Of a stretch of DNA of 64,000 bases, positions 17,163 to 25,154 are shown piece after piece. A program made the position numbers and the translations under genes. The number at the start of each line of letters is the position of its first letter. Within the stretch, counting starts at the first letter, position 1. Source of the DNA: JAFMJV01 sp034436555. Its GTDB lineage: Bacteria > Chloroflexota > Limnocylindria > Limnocylindrales > CSP1-4. The DNA lies in NCBI GenBank assembly GCA_034436555.1, contig DAOTUU010000035.1:42087-106086 (forward strand). The letters run 5' to 3'. The notes under the pieces were generated by a model. The model made no database searches and had not been told where the DNA came from. It saw only the letters and a list, made by a program, of their open reading frames with translations.

Positions 17163-18214
17163 CGCTGTCCTCCCGCCGCCGAACCCTCGGCGGATGCCTG
17201 CGCCTGCCCGGCCTTGACCTCGACCGGGTTGAGGAACGCCATCTGGCCGCGCAGCTGCGCGCCGACCTGCTCGATCTGGTGTCCCCGGTCCTGGTCCCGG
17301 AGTCGCCGGAAGCCATCGCCGCCGCCATCCATCTCGGCGATCCACTGGGCCGCGAACTGGCCGGTCTGGATGTCCGTGAGCACGTCCTTCATGGCTGCCT
17401 TGGCGCCCTCGGTGACGCGCGGGCCGGAGACGTAGTCGCCGTACTCCGCGGTGTCGCTGACGCTGAAGCGCATGAAGTTGAGACCGCCCCGATACATCAG
17501 GTCGACGATAAGCTTGAGCTCATGCATCGTCTCGAAGTACGCCAGCTCCGGCTGGTAGCCCGCCTCGACGAGCGTCTCGAAGGCCGCCTTGATGAGCGCC
17601 GAGACGCCGCCGCACAGGAGCGCCTGCTCGCCGAACAGGTCGGTCTCGGTCTCCTCCGCGAACGTGGTCTCGAGGATGCCCGCGCGCGTGGAGCCGATGC
17701 CCCGCGCGTACGCCATGACGCGCGCCCGGGCGGTGCCGCTGGGGTCCTGCTCCACCGCGAACAGGGCGGGCACGCCGCCGCCCGCGACGTACACCGAGCG
17801 GAGCAGATGACCGGGCCCCTTGGGCGCGACCATGCCCACGTCCACGGTGGCGGGGGGCACGATGCGCCCGAACCGGATGTTGAAGCCGTGAGCGAACATC
17901 AGCAGCTGTCCGGGCCGCAGGTTCGGCGCGATCTCCGCGTCATAGACCGCCTTCTGGACGGTGTCCGGCACCGCGACCATGATCACGTCCGCCGCCTTCA
18001 CGGCGTCCGCCACGTCCGCGACCCGGATGCCCGCGGCCTCCGCATGCGCGCGACTCTTGCTGCCGGGCGCCAGGCCCACGACCACGTCGACGCCCGACTC
18101 GTGGAGGTTCTGCGCGTGCGCGTGGCCCTGGGAGCCGTAGCCGATGACCGCGACGGTCTGGCCGGCGAGCGCCGACGGGTCGGTGTCGGCGTCGTAGTAC
18201 ATCTTGGCGGGCAT
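17159..18214 (-). CDS. ilvC: Ketol-acid reductoisomerase
   Basis: This 351-aa class I enzyme rearranges and reduces 2-acetolactate or 2-aceto-2-hydroxybutyrate. The NADPH-binding AVIGYGSQGHAHAQNL is near residue 22, HGFNIRFG (with the conserved His) near residue 108, VAPKGPGHLLRS near residue 130, and the Mg-binding acidic cluster in TFAEETETDLFGEQ and LAYFETMHELKLIVDLMY. The last 25 residues are Ala/Glu/Gly-rich and outside the fold. The ATG shares one base with the ilvN stop (TGATG). Confidence 0.97.
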   Translation of the reverse strand: MPAKMYYDADTDPSALAGQTVAVIGYGSQGHAHAQNLHESGVDVVVGLAPGSKSRAHAEAAGIRVADVADAVKAADVIMVAVPDTVQKAVYDAEIAPNLRPGQLLMFAHGFNIRFGRIVPPATVDVGMVAPKGPGHLLRSVYVAGGGVPALFAVEQDPSGTARARVMAYARGIGSTRAGILETTFAEETETDLFGEQALLCGGVSALIKAAFETLVEAGYQPELAYFETMHELKLIVDLMYRGGLNFMRFSVSDTAEYGDYVSGPRVTEGAKAAMKDVLTDIQTGQFAAQWIAEMDGGGDGFRRLRDQDRGHQIEQVGAQLRGQMAFLNPVEVKAGQAQASAEGSAAGGQR

Positions 18215-18861
18215 CAGCGGGATTCCTCCTGGGAGTTGGCCTGGACCTGGGTGGTGACGGGTGCGACCGGCACGCTGCCGGACCGCAGGATGCTCTCGAT
18301 GTCGACGACGCCCGAGCCGCGCGACATGGCCACGGATCCCGTGCGCACCATCTCGCGGATCCCGAAGCCGCCCAGCAGCGCGACCAGGGAGTCGATCTCC
18401 TGGACCGTGCCGCTGTGCTCGACGATGACCGTGTCGCTGCCGATGTCCAGGACGCGGCCCTTGTAGAGCTCGACGACCTTGAGCACCTCCGCCCGGACGG
18501 CGGCGGAGGCCCGCACCTTGATGAGCGCCAGCTCATGCTCCACGACCCCCTCGGCAGGGAGGTCCTGGACCTTGAGCACGTCGATGAGCCGGTACAGCTG
18601 CTTGGCCATCTGCTCCACGGCGAAGTCGTCCCCGCGGAGCGTGATGGTCATCCGGCTGATGCCCGGCCGCTCGGTGTGTCCGACGGCGAGCGACTCGATG
18701 TTGAAGTTGCGCGCGCGGGTCAGGCTCGCGACCCGGTTGAGGACGCCGGGGCGGTCGTTGACCAGCACCACGATGGTATGCCGATGCTGCTGTCCCGTGC
18801 CGGGGACGTAGCGCTCGATGGTCGCGGACGGCGCCGCCAGGGGATCGTTCATGGCCGCCAT
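18214..18861 (-). CDS. ilvN: Acetolactate synthase small (regulatory) subunit
   Basis: The 215-aa protein has an N-terminal ACT domain (TIVVLVNDRPGVLNRVASLTRARNFN in segments, the valine-sensing motif NDRPGVL) followed by LAVGHTERPGISRMTI and a C-terminal ALS_ss_C domain (LIKVRASAAVRAEVLKVVELYKGRVLDI region). A 25-residue tail is Ser/Val/Gln-rich. The ATG at 18861 is preferred because GAGGAGG lies seven bases upstream; a TTG at 18867 would add two residues. It activates IlvB and confers feedback inhibition. It begins two bases after the ilvB stop. Confidence 0.93.
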   Translation of the reverse strand: MAAMNDPLAAPSATIERYVPGTGQQHRHTIVVLVNDRPGVLNRVASLTRARNFNIESLAVGHTERPGISRMTITLRGDDFAVEQMAKQLYRLIDVLKVQDLPAEGVVEHELALIKVRASAAVRAEVLKVVELYKGRVLDIGSDTVIVEHSGTVQEIDSLVALLGGFGIREMVRTGSVAMSRGSGVVDIESILRSGSVPVAPVTTQVQANSQEESR

Positions 18862-18863
18862 GA

Positions 18864-20717
18864 TCAAGCCTCCTCGTCCGGCTGCTGCTCCTCGATGAGG
18901 TCGGACAGGCCCTTGCCCGCAGGCATCATCGGGAACACGTTCTGGGTCTCAGCGATCTCGAACCAGACCATCGCGGGGCCATCGTGAGCCTGGGCGGCGC
19001 GGATCGCCGGGTCCACCTCGGCCGGGGTGCGCGCCCGGAAGCAGGGCAGCCCGTAGGCTTCTGCCAGCTTCGCCCAGTCCGGTCCGGGCAGGTGCGAGGA
19101 GTGGAAGTTGCCGCCGTACACGATCTCCTGCCACTGGCGGATCATGCCCAGCTTCTTGTTGTCCATGAGGGCGACCTTCACGGGGATGCCGTCCGCCACG
19201 CAGGTCATCAGCTCCTGGCTGACCATCTGGAGGCCGCCGTCCCCGGCCACCGCCCAGGCCTCCTTGTCGGGCCGGCCCAGCGCGGCGCCCATGGCCGCGG
19301 GGAGCGCGAAGCCCATCGTGCCCAGGCCGCCGCTCGAGAGGTGCGAGTCGGGTCGCCGGAACCCCGCGTAGCGCGCCACCCACATCTGGTTCTGGCCCAC
19401 GTCCGCGACCAGGTTGGCGTCGTGGTCGGTCAGCTCGCCCAGGCGCGCCATCACGTAGTCGGCGGACAGGAGGCCGTCCCGCCAGGCACCAGAGCCGTGC
19501 CAGCTGGCGCTCTCGGACGCCGTGCGCCACTCGGCGAGCTGCGCGCGGTAATCGGCCCGCTCGGCCGGTTCGCGCTGGCGCATCAGCGGCGTCAGGGCGC
19601 GCAGGACGCGCTTGACGTCACCCACGATGGGCACGTCCACCGCGACGTTCTTGCCGATCTCGGACGGGTCGATGTCGACATGGACGATGCGGGCCTGGGG
19701 CGCGAACGTGGAGACCTTGCCGGTGACCCGGTCGTCGAAGCGCATGCCCAGGGCGATCAGCAGGTCGGCCGACTGGATCGCCCGGTTCACGTGCTTCCAG
19801 CCGTGCATCCCCAGGTAGCCATAGGACAGCGGGTGCTGCTCGTCCATGGCGCCCACGCCCAGGAGCGTGTGGGCGACCGGGATCTGGGTCCGTTCGGCGA
19901 ATGCGGCGAGCTCCGCCACGGCGTCGCCCAGCAGGATGCCATGGCCCGCGATGATGATCGGGCGCTGCGCCGCCTCGATCTCCGCCGCGGCGACCCGGAT
20001 CTGGCGGGGGTGCCCGTCGAAGGTGGGCTTGAAGCCCGGCAGGTCGATGGAGTCCGGGTGGCCTGCGCGCGTCTCGGAGGTGAGCGCGTCCTTCGTGATG
20101 TCCACGTGGACGGGACCCGGACGTCCGGTCTGGGCGATGTGGAACGCCTCCGCGATCACGCGCGGGATGTCGTCGGCGCTGCGCACCAGGAAGTTGTGCT
20201 TGGTCATCGGCAGCGTGATGCCGGTGATGTCGATCTCCTGGAAGGCGTCCTTGCCGATGAGCGCTCCGGGCACGTTGCCGGTGATGGCGACCATGGGGAT
20301 GCTGTCCAGCTGCGCGGTGGCGATGCCGGTGACCAGGTTCGTGGCGCCCGGACCGCTCGTGCCCAGGCACACGCCGACCCGTCGGCTGGCGCGCGCGTAG
20401 CCGTCGGCGGCGTGTGCGGCACCCTGCTCGTGACGCACCAGGACGTGACGGATCTGGGGGTAGTCCTGCCACAGGTCGTAGAGCGGCAGGATGACCCCGC
20501 CGGGGTAGCCGAAGATCGTGTCGACGCCCTGGCGGATGAGCGCCTCGCACAGGGCGTCCGCACCGATGCGCGTGCGGTTGCGCGGCCGCGCGTCGGACAG
20601 CATCGCGGTGCGGGCGCGCTCGATCTCCGCGGCCGCCTCCGTGCCTGCGTTCGGGACGTGGCGCCCGACGCCGGTCGCGGGCGCCCGCCCGGACCTGGGT
20701 TGCTGCTCGGTGGTCAT
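18864..20717 (-). CDS. ilvB: Acetolactate synthase large (catalytic) subunit
   Basis: The 617-aa ThDP enzyme makes acetolactate or acetohydroxybutyrate, the first common step of branched-chain synthesis. FGYPGGVILPLYD and the catalytic Glu in VRHEQGAAHAADGYARA lie near residues 75-105; the FAD/oxygenase-like middle domain has LGMRFDDRVTGK; the ThDP-Mg motif GDGGLQMVSQEL runs to NKKLGMIRQWQ near residue 525. The ATG at 20717 follows GAGAGGGAA; a frame extending to 20792 lies in the terminator region and is rejected. A disordered N-terminus of 45 residues precedes the fold. Confidence 0.96.
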   Translation of the reverse strand: MTTEQQPRSGRAPATGVGRHVPNAGTEAAAEIERARTAMLSDARPRNRTRIGADALCEALIRQGVDTIFGYPGGVILPLYDLWQDYPQIRHVLVRHEQGAAHAADGYARASRRVGVCLGTSGPGATNLVTGIATAQLDSIPMVAITGNVPGALIGKDAFQEIDITGITLPMTKHNFLVRSADDIPRVIAEAFHIAQTGRPGPVHVDITKDALTSETRAGHPDSIDLPGFKPTFDGHPRQIRVAAAEIEAAQRPIIIAGHGILLGDAVAELAAFAERTQIPVAHTLLGVGAMDEQHPLSYGYLGMHGWKHVNRAIQSADLLIALGMRFDDRVTGKVSTFAPQARIVHVDIDPSEIGKNVAVDVPIVGDVKRVLRALTPLMRQREPAERADYRAQLAEWRTASESASWHGSGAWRDGLLSADYVMARLGELTDHDANLVADVGQNQMWVARYAGFRRPDSHLSSGGLGTMGFALPAAMGAALGRPDKEAWAVAGDGGLQMVSQELMTCVADGIPVKVALMDNKKLGMIRQWQEIVYGGNFHSSHLPGPDWAKLAEAYGLPCFRARTPAEVDPAIRAAQAHDGPAMVWFEIAETQNVFPMMPAGKGLSDLIEEQQPDEEA

Positions 20718-20780
20718 CGTTCCCTCTCTGGTGTCGTCGCTGCCGTGGTTGGTGCTCGTCGGGGTGAGGGACAAACAAAA

Positions 20781-20805
20781 GACCCTCGCCATCCCGGCGA
20801 GGGTC
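20781..20805 (-). terminator. Intrinsic terminator in the ilvB leader (candidate attenuator)
   Basis: On the minus strand GACCCTCGCC pairs perfectly with GGCGAGGGTC around a 5-base loop (GGGAT) and is followed at once by TTTTGTTTG. It lies 64 bases before the ilvB start and 43 bases after the stop of a Leu/Val-rich short frame. A terminator inside a leader, ahead of a seven-gene biosynthetic operon, is the textbook layout of attenuation. A second copy of GCGGACCC just upstream (about 20824-20831) could pair with the 3' arm in an alternative fold. Confidence 0.85.
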
Positions 20806-20847
20806 CGCTGGTGGTTCGCGGTGTCGGGTCCGCGCTCGCGGCGCGCC

Positions 20848-21033
20848 CTACCTCCGCCTTCCGCCAGACTCCCGCCGGGAGCCGGTGAGAAGGGCGAGAA
20901 GCCCGAGCGCTACGAGCTCGAGCTTCGCCAGGATGGATACCTCGGCCGGATCGGGCAGGCGAACGGGCACGCGAGAACCGTCAGCGCGGATGGCGATGGC
21001 GGCGAGCTTGCGGTTCCGATCGGTCTGGCCCAT
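20848..21033 (-). CDS. Candidate ilv leader peptide (61 codons)
   Basis: The short frame starts at ATG 21033 and encodes 61 residues. The segment EVSILAKLELVALGLLALL (about residues 31-49) contains eight Leu, two Val and one Ile. Both Val codons are GTA and two Leu codons are CTT, which are rare in this GC-rich DNA, so translation here would be sensitive to Leu- and Val-tRNA charging. It ends 43 bases before a strong intrinsic terminator that precedes ilvB. A GGAAGGAG lies upstream, though 12 bases from the ATG. It is longer than classical leader peptides, so a stand-alone small protein is also possible. Confidence 0.55.
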   Translation of the reverse strand: MGQTDRNRKLAAIAIRADGSRVPVRLPDPAEVSILAKLELVALGLLALLTGSRRESGGRRR

Positions 21034-21071
21034 TGGCCGAGAGCGCTCCTTCCTGATGGAGGTGTGCGGCG

Positions 21072-21101
21072 ACTGTACACGACTCTCCGCCTGCGTGTCC
21101 A
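21072..21101 (-). promoter_or_regulatory. Promoter for the ilv-leu-cimA-pheA operon leader
   Basis: On the minus strand TGGACA (21101-21096, 5/6 of the -35 consensus) is spaced 18 bp from TACAGT (21077-21072, 4/6 of -10). Transcription from about 21065 would give a leader of roughly 350 nt that carries the Leu/Val-rich frame and the terminator hairpin. Confidence 0.5.
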
Positions 21102-21224
21102 GCATGGACGGGGGTCCCTGCTGGCTCCGACGATGGTCAGGGTGGGTGCGGTGGGGTTCGGTTCGGAGGGTTGGGTTCCCGCGACGGGTGCCCGCGATGG
21201 CCGCTGCCACCGGCGGGCGGCCGT

Positions 21225-21631
21225 GGTCGACATGTCGGCCGGGGGCGGGGTGCGGCGCGGGCGGCGGCACTCCCACGCCCGGCCCCGGCGGCCCAGACCC
21301 GGCGTCGGCGGCACTGGTCGGGGGCGGCCGACCCGGCCGCGGCCGTGGTCGACATGTCGACCGGGGGCGGGGTGCGGCGCGGTCCCGACGCCCGGCGACG
21401 CCCGCCACCGGCGGCACTGGTCGACATGTCGACCGCGAGCGGGTGCCCGGGATGCACCTTCCGCCATCAGGCCGGGTGTCGGTCGGCATGTCGACCGGGA
21501 GCGGGGTGCGGCGCGGCCCCGACCCGGCGTCGGGCATCTGCCACCGGCGGCCCTGGTCGACATGTCGGCCGGGAGCGGTACCCGGGATGCACCTTCCGCC
21601 ATCAGGCCGGGTGTCGGTCGACATGTCGACC
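21225..21631. repeat. Upstream array of six 16-bp palindromes
   Basis: Perfect GGTCGACATGTCGACC occurs at 21347-21362, 21419-21434 and 21616-21631. GGTCGACATGTCGGCC occurs at 21225 and 21555, and GGTCGGCATGTCGACC at 21481. Intervals between starts are 122, 72, 62, 74 and 61 bp. The core is two GTCGAC sites separated by AT. Spacers are themselves repeated: the 77-78 bp blocks 21419-21496 and 21555-21631 share almost all their sequence, and three copies are followed by GGGGCGGGGTGCGGCGCGG or a near match. The array fills the space between the divergent ilv promoter and the HTH gene at 21671. Confidence 0.92.
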
Positions 21632-21670
21632 GTCCCGCCCCCCACCTATCCACATCCGGTGAAGTCCGAG

Positions 21671-22462
21671 ATGAGTGCCACCGTGCACGATCGACGGATG
21701 CCTGCGATCACACAAGCACGGACCCGACCCGCACGCGCGGGCGCACGCCTCGGCCGCGATCTGCGGTATGACGTCGGACGCGAGATCCGCCGGATGCGGA
21801 TGGACGCCGGACTCTCTGCTCGCGCCGTGGCACAGGCGGCTGGGATCAGCCACTCCACGCTGCTCGCCCTCGAGGCAGGGACCTTCGACCCGACCGTCGA
21901 GGTAGTCGCGCGCGTGAGCTCGGTGCTCGGATGCCGGGTCGGACTCCGTCTCCACCCGGGCGCGGGTCCGGCGCTCCGCGATCACCTCCAGACTGCGATG
22001 GTCCAGGGATTCCTGCCGGACGTCGGAGCGGGATGGCATCGATCCTTGGAGGTCCCAGTCTTCCGACCGATCCGCGGCTACATCGATCTCGCCCTGGAGC
22101 GCGGTGCCGACCCGATCGGAGTGGCGGTGGAGTCGCACTCCATCCTCGAGCGTGCCGAGCAGACGCTGCGCTGGATCCATGCGAAGTCCGATGCGCTCGA
22201 GACGCGGCTGGCGGAGGATGGCCGCCCCATGCCCGTCTCCCGCATCCTCCTGTTGCGCTCCACACGCCAGAACCGGGAGGCCGTGACACTGGCGCATGAC
22301 CTGTTCGCGCAGGCGTTCCCTGCTGGAATGGCAGATGCCCTGGCCGCACTCCGTGACCCGGACAGACCATGGCCGGGGGCGGCCATCATCTGGATGGATG
22401 TGACGGGCGGCGTCGCGCGCGTGCTCAAGCACCCTCCCCCGGGGATCCGCCTCGGACGATGA
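21671..22462 (+). CDS. XRE-type HTH protein with possible nuclease-fold C-terminal domain
   Basis: The 263-aa product starts at ATG 21671 (ATG 21698 also fits). Residues about 35-95 form an XRE-family helix-turn-helix (VGREIRRMRMDAGLSARAV, then QAAGISHSTLLALEAG). Residues about 110-215 contain VPVFRPIRGYIDLALERG, VAVESHSILERAEQTLRW and SRILLLRSTRQNREA. This pattern recalls a set of actinobacterial HTH proteins whose C-terminus looks like a PD-(D/E)XK nuclease fold, with Asp in YIDL and Glu in AVES as candidate metal ligands; that is inference. The gene is bracketed by ten palindromes, and its last 46 or more bases recur twice downstream. Confidence 0.75.
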   Translation: MSATVHDRRMPAITQARTRPARAGARLGRDLRYDVGREIRRMRMDAGLSARAVAQAAGISHSTLLALEAGTFDPTVEVVARVSSVLGCRVGLRLHPGAGPALRDHLQTAMVQGFLPDVGAGWHRSLEVPVFRPIRGYIDLALERGADPIGVAVESHSILERAEQTLRWIHAKSDALETRLAEDGRPMPVSRILLLRSTRQNREAVTLAHDLFAQAFPAGMADALAALRDPDRPWPGAAIIWMDVTGGVARVLKHPPPGIRLGR

Positions 22463-22832
22463 CGGTTCGCCGGGGGCCACAGACCCCGGGGGGCGCCGCG
22501 GGGCCGGGCGCCGGTCGACATGTCGGCCGCCGGCGGGGGCGGCGGGGCCGCAGACCCCGGGGGGCGCCGCGGGGCCGCGCCGGTCGACATGTCGGCCGCG
22601 GACGGGGGAGGCGGGGCCGCAGACCCCGGGGGGCGCCGCGGGGACGGGCGCCGGTCGACATGTCGGCCACCGGCGGGGGCGTCGCGCGCGTGCTCAAGCA
22701 CCCTCCCCCGGGGATCCGCCTCGGCCGATGACGGTTGCCGGGCGCCGCGGGGCCGGGCGCCGGTCGACATGTCGGCCGCGGGCGGGGCGTCGCGCGCGTG
22801 CTCAAGCACCCTCCCCCGGGGATCCGCCTCGG
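22410..22832. repeat. Three copies of the HTH-gene 3' end (46 bp identical core)
   Basis: The 46-bp sequence at 22410-22455, inside the gene, is repeated exactly at 22679-22724 and 22787-22832, and similarity continues over the stop codon (CGATGACGGTT). Each copy would encode the tail VARVLKHPPPGIRLGR. The downstream copies are interleaved with the palindrome units, giving a 108-bp period for the last two. Confidence 0.9.
22513..22777. repeat. Downstream array of four 16-bp palindromes
   Basis: GGTCGACATGTCGGCC occurs at 22513-22528, 22582-22597, 22653-22668 and 22762-22777. The first three belong to a near-perfect 69-71 bp tandem unit containing AGACCCCGGGGGGCGCCGCG; the fourth follows a copy of the HTH-gene 3' end. 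All four carry the same A-to-G change in the right half-site. The array fills the gap between the HTH gene and leuC; the remaining 22833-22979 holds only a G9-type run and no gene. Confidence 0.92.
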
Positions 22833-22979
22833 CCGATGACGGTTCGCCGGGAGCCGCAGACCCCGGGGGGGGGGCGACGGGCCCGCCGCGGACCACCCCG
22901 GCGCGACCGCGTGCTACGCTCGACCCTCCCCGACCGCCCGCGCGGGTCCGTGCGACCCCGCCCACCACCCAAGGGACCG

Positions 22980-24449
22980 ATGACGCACCCGACCCCTCTC
23001 CCCTCGACCCCCACCACCGGACCCCGCACCCTCGTGCGCAAGATCTGGGATGACCATGTCGTCCTGGAGGAGCCCGGGGCGCCCACCGTCATCGGCATCG
23101 ACCTCCACCTCGTCCACGAGGTCACCAGCCCCCAGGCGTTCGAGGGCCTGCGCCGCCGCGGCCTCAGGGTCCGCCACCCCGAGCGGACCGTGGCCACCAT
23201 GGACCACAGCACGCCCACCACGCCCGTCGGGCTGCCCATCCTGGACCAGCAGGCCGCCTTCCAGGTCGCCCAGCTGGAGCGCAACTGCGCGGAGTTCGGG
23301 GTGCCGCTCCACGCACGAGGTTCGGACACGCAGGGCATCGTCCACGTCATCGGTCCAGAGCTGGGCCTGACGCAGCCGGGCATGACCATCGTCTGCGGCG
23401 ACTCCCACACCGCCACGCACGGCGCGTTCGGCGCCCTCGCCTTCGGCATCGGCACCAGCGAGGTGGAGATGGTGCTGGCGACCCAGACGCTGCTCCAGCG
23501 CCCGCCGCGCTCGTACGCGGTCAACGTCAGCGGCCGCCTGCATCCGGGCGTCACGGCGAAGGACATCATCCTCAGCCTCATCGCGCGCATCGGCGTGGGC
23601 GGCGGCACGGGTCACGTCTTCGAGTACGGCGGCGACGCCATCCGCGGGCTCTCGATGGAAGAGCGGATGACCATCTGCAACATGTCCATCGAGGGTGGCG
23701 CGCGGGCGGGCCTGATCGCTCCCGACGACACCACCTTCGACTACATCCACGGCCGACCCCATGCCCCGACCGGCATGGCCTGGGACCAGGCGGTCGCCCG
23801 CTGGCGCACCCTCCCCTCGGACCCCGGTGCGGCCCACGAGCTTTCGATCGACATCGATGCGTCCGCCCTGGAACCCATGGTCACCTACGGCACCAACCCC
23901 GGCATGGGCATCGGCATCACGGGCAGGGTGCCTGCTCCCGAGGACGCCGCGGATGCCAGCGCACGCCGGGGTCTGGAGAGCGCGCTCGCCTACATGGGCC
24001 TCCAGCCGGGCCAGGCGCTCCTGGGCCAGAAGGTCGACATCGTGTTCATCGGCTCCTGCACCAACAGCCGCATCAGCGACCTGCGCCAGGCCGCCGCGAT
24101 GCTGGATGGTCGTCGCGTCGCGGACGGCGTGCGCCTGATGGTCGTGCCCGGCAGTCAGCAGGTGAAGGCCCAGGCGGAGCGGGAGGGGCTCTCGGAGATC
24201 TTCAGGGCCGCCGGCGCCGAGTGGCGCGAGTCGGGCTGCTCCATGTGCATCGCCATGAACGGCGACATGGGCCAGGCCGGCCAGTACATCGTGAGCACCA
24301 GCAACCGCAACTTCGAGGGGCGCCAGGGCAAGGGCGCGCGCACGCTCCTCGCCTCCCCTCTCACTGCCGCCGCGTCCGCGATCGCGGGAGCGGTGAGCGA
24401 TCCGCGGCCCCTCGTGGACGGCGCGCCCGCCACCGTCGGCGGCCGCTGA
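22980..24449 (+). CDS. leuC: 3-isopropylmalate dehydratase large subunit
   Basis: The 489-aa aconitase-family subunit carries the [4Fe-4S] cluster. Ligand cysteines are in VFIGSCTNSRISDL and ESGCSMCIAMN near residues 360-420; substrate motifs include DHSTPTTP near residue 78, CGDSHTATHGAFG near residue 140 and NMSIEGGARAGLIAPD near residue 235. The ATG at 22980 follows AAGGGA; longer frames run into the repeat array. With LeuD it isomerises 2-isopropylmalate and, for CimA, citramalate. Its partners leuA and leuB lie on the opposite strand beyond the array. Confidence 0.96.
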   Translation: MTHPTPLPSTPTTGPRTLVRKIWDDHVVLEEPGAPTVIGIDLHLVHEVTSPQAFEGLRRRGLRVRHPERTVATMDHSTPTTPVGLPILDQQAAFQVAQLERNCAEFGVPLHARGSDTQGIVHVIGPELGLTQPGMTIVCGDSHTATHGAFGALAFGIGTSEVEMVLATQTLLQRPPRSYAVNVSGRLHPGVTAKDIILSLIARIGVGGGTGHVFEYGGDAIRGLSMEERMTICNMSIEGGARAGLIAPDDTTFDYIHGRPHAPTGMAWDQAVARWRTLPSDPGAAHELSIDIDASALEPMVTYGTNPGMGIGITGRVPAPEDAADASARRGLESALAYMGLQPGQALLGQKVDIVFIGSCTNSRISDLRQAAAMLDGRRVADGVRLMVVPGSQQVKAQAEREGLSEIFRAAGAEWRESGCSMCIAMNGDMGQAGQYIVSTSNRNFEGRQGKGARTLLASPLTAAASAIAGAVSDPRPLVDGAPATVGGR

Positions 24450-24491
24450 CACGCGCCACGCGATCACGACGAGCGACCAGGAGCCAGCCCG

Positions 24492-25121
24492 ATGCCCGAG
24501 CCCTACCGCAACTTCACCAGCAAGCTCATCCCGCTGCCGAACGAGAACGTCGACACCGACCAGATCATCCCCGCTCGCTTCCTCAAGACCACCGAGAAGT
24601 CCGGCCTTGCGGATGCCCTGTTCAACGACTGGCGCTATCTCGCGGACGGCTCGCCGAACCCCGACTTCGTGCTCAACCAGCCCCAGAACCAGGGTCGCAG
24701 GGTGCTCATCGCGGGCGACAACTTCGGTTGCGGATCGTCGCGCGAGCATGCCCCCTGGGCGCTCACCGCGTGGGGCTTCCGGGCCATCGTGAGCACCAGC
24801 TTCGCGGACATCTTCCGCAACAACTCGCTCAAGAACGGCCTGCTGCCGATCGTGGTGGACCCCGAGACGCATGCCCGCCTGTTCGCGATGCTGAACGCGG
24901 ATCCGGACGCGGAGGTGAGCGTCGACCTGGTGGAGCAGGGCCTGCTGCTGCCGGACGGCAGCACGACCGACTTCGACATCGACCCGTTCGCCCGCTCGAT
25001 GCTGCTGGCGGGCACCGACGAGATCGGCTGGGTCCTCGAGCGCGCGGAGGCCATCGAGGCCTGGGAGTCGACGCACCCGGCACGCGTCGACACCCGCACC
25101 AGTCCGGCCGCCGCCGGATAG
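24492..25121 (+). CDS. leuD: 3-isopropylmalate dehydratase small subunit
   Basis: The 209-aa swivel-domain subunit has NENVDTDQIIPARFLK near residue 15, the substrate-recognition GDNFGCGSSREHAPWAL near residue 76, and FADIFRNNSLKNGLLP near residue 105. Length is typical of the proteobacterial/actinobacterial type. It lies 42 bases after leuC, is preceded by AGGAG, and forms the LeuCD heterodimer acting in both the leucine and citramalate-isoleucine routes. Confidence 0.96.
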   Translation: MPEPYRNFTSKLIPLPNENVDTDQIIPARFLKTTEKSGLADALFNDWRYLADGSPNPDFVLNQPQNQGRRVLIAGDNFGCGSSREHAPWALTAWGFRAIVSTSFADIFRNNSLKNGLLPIVVDPETHARLFAMLNADPDAEVSVDLVEQGLLLPDGSTTDFDIDPFARSMLLAGTDEIGWVLERAEAIEAWESTHPARVDTRTSPAAAG

Positions 25122-25154
25122 CCGCCCAGCCCTCGCCACCGCAAGGAGCCCTCG

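Noticed and set aside
20717..21065. T-box riboswitch in the ilv leader
   Set aside because: The conserved AGGGTGGNACCGCG T-box sequence is not found; the Leu/Val-rich frame plus terminator fits ribosome-mediated attenuation better.
22369..22731. 120-codon frame over the downstream palindrome array
   Set aside because: It is a translation of the tandem repeats (Arg/Gly/Pro runs) with no independent start signal.
21225..22777. CRISPR array
   Set aside because: Repeats are only 16 bp and palindromic, intervals vary from 61 to 122 bp, the intervening sequences are themselves repeated, and no cas gene is present.
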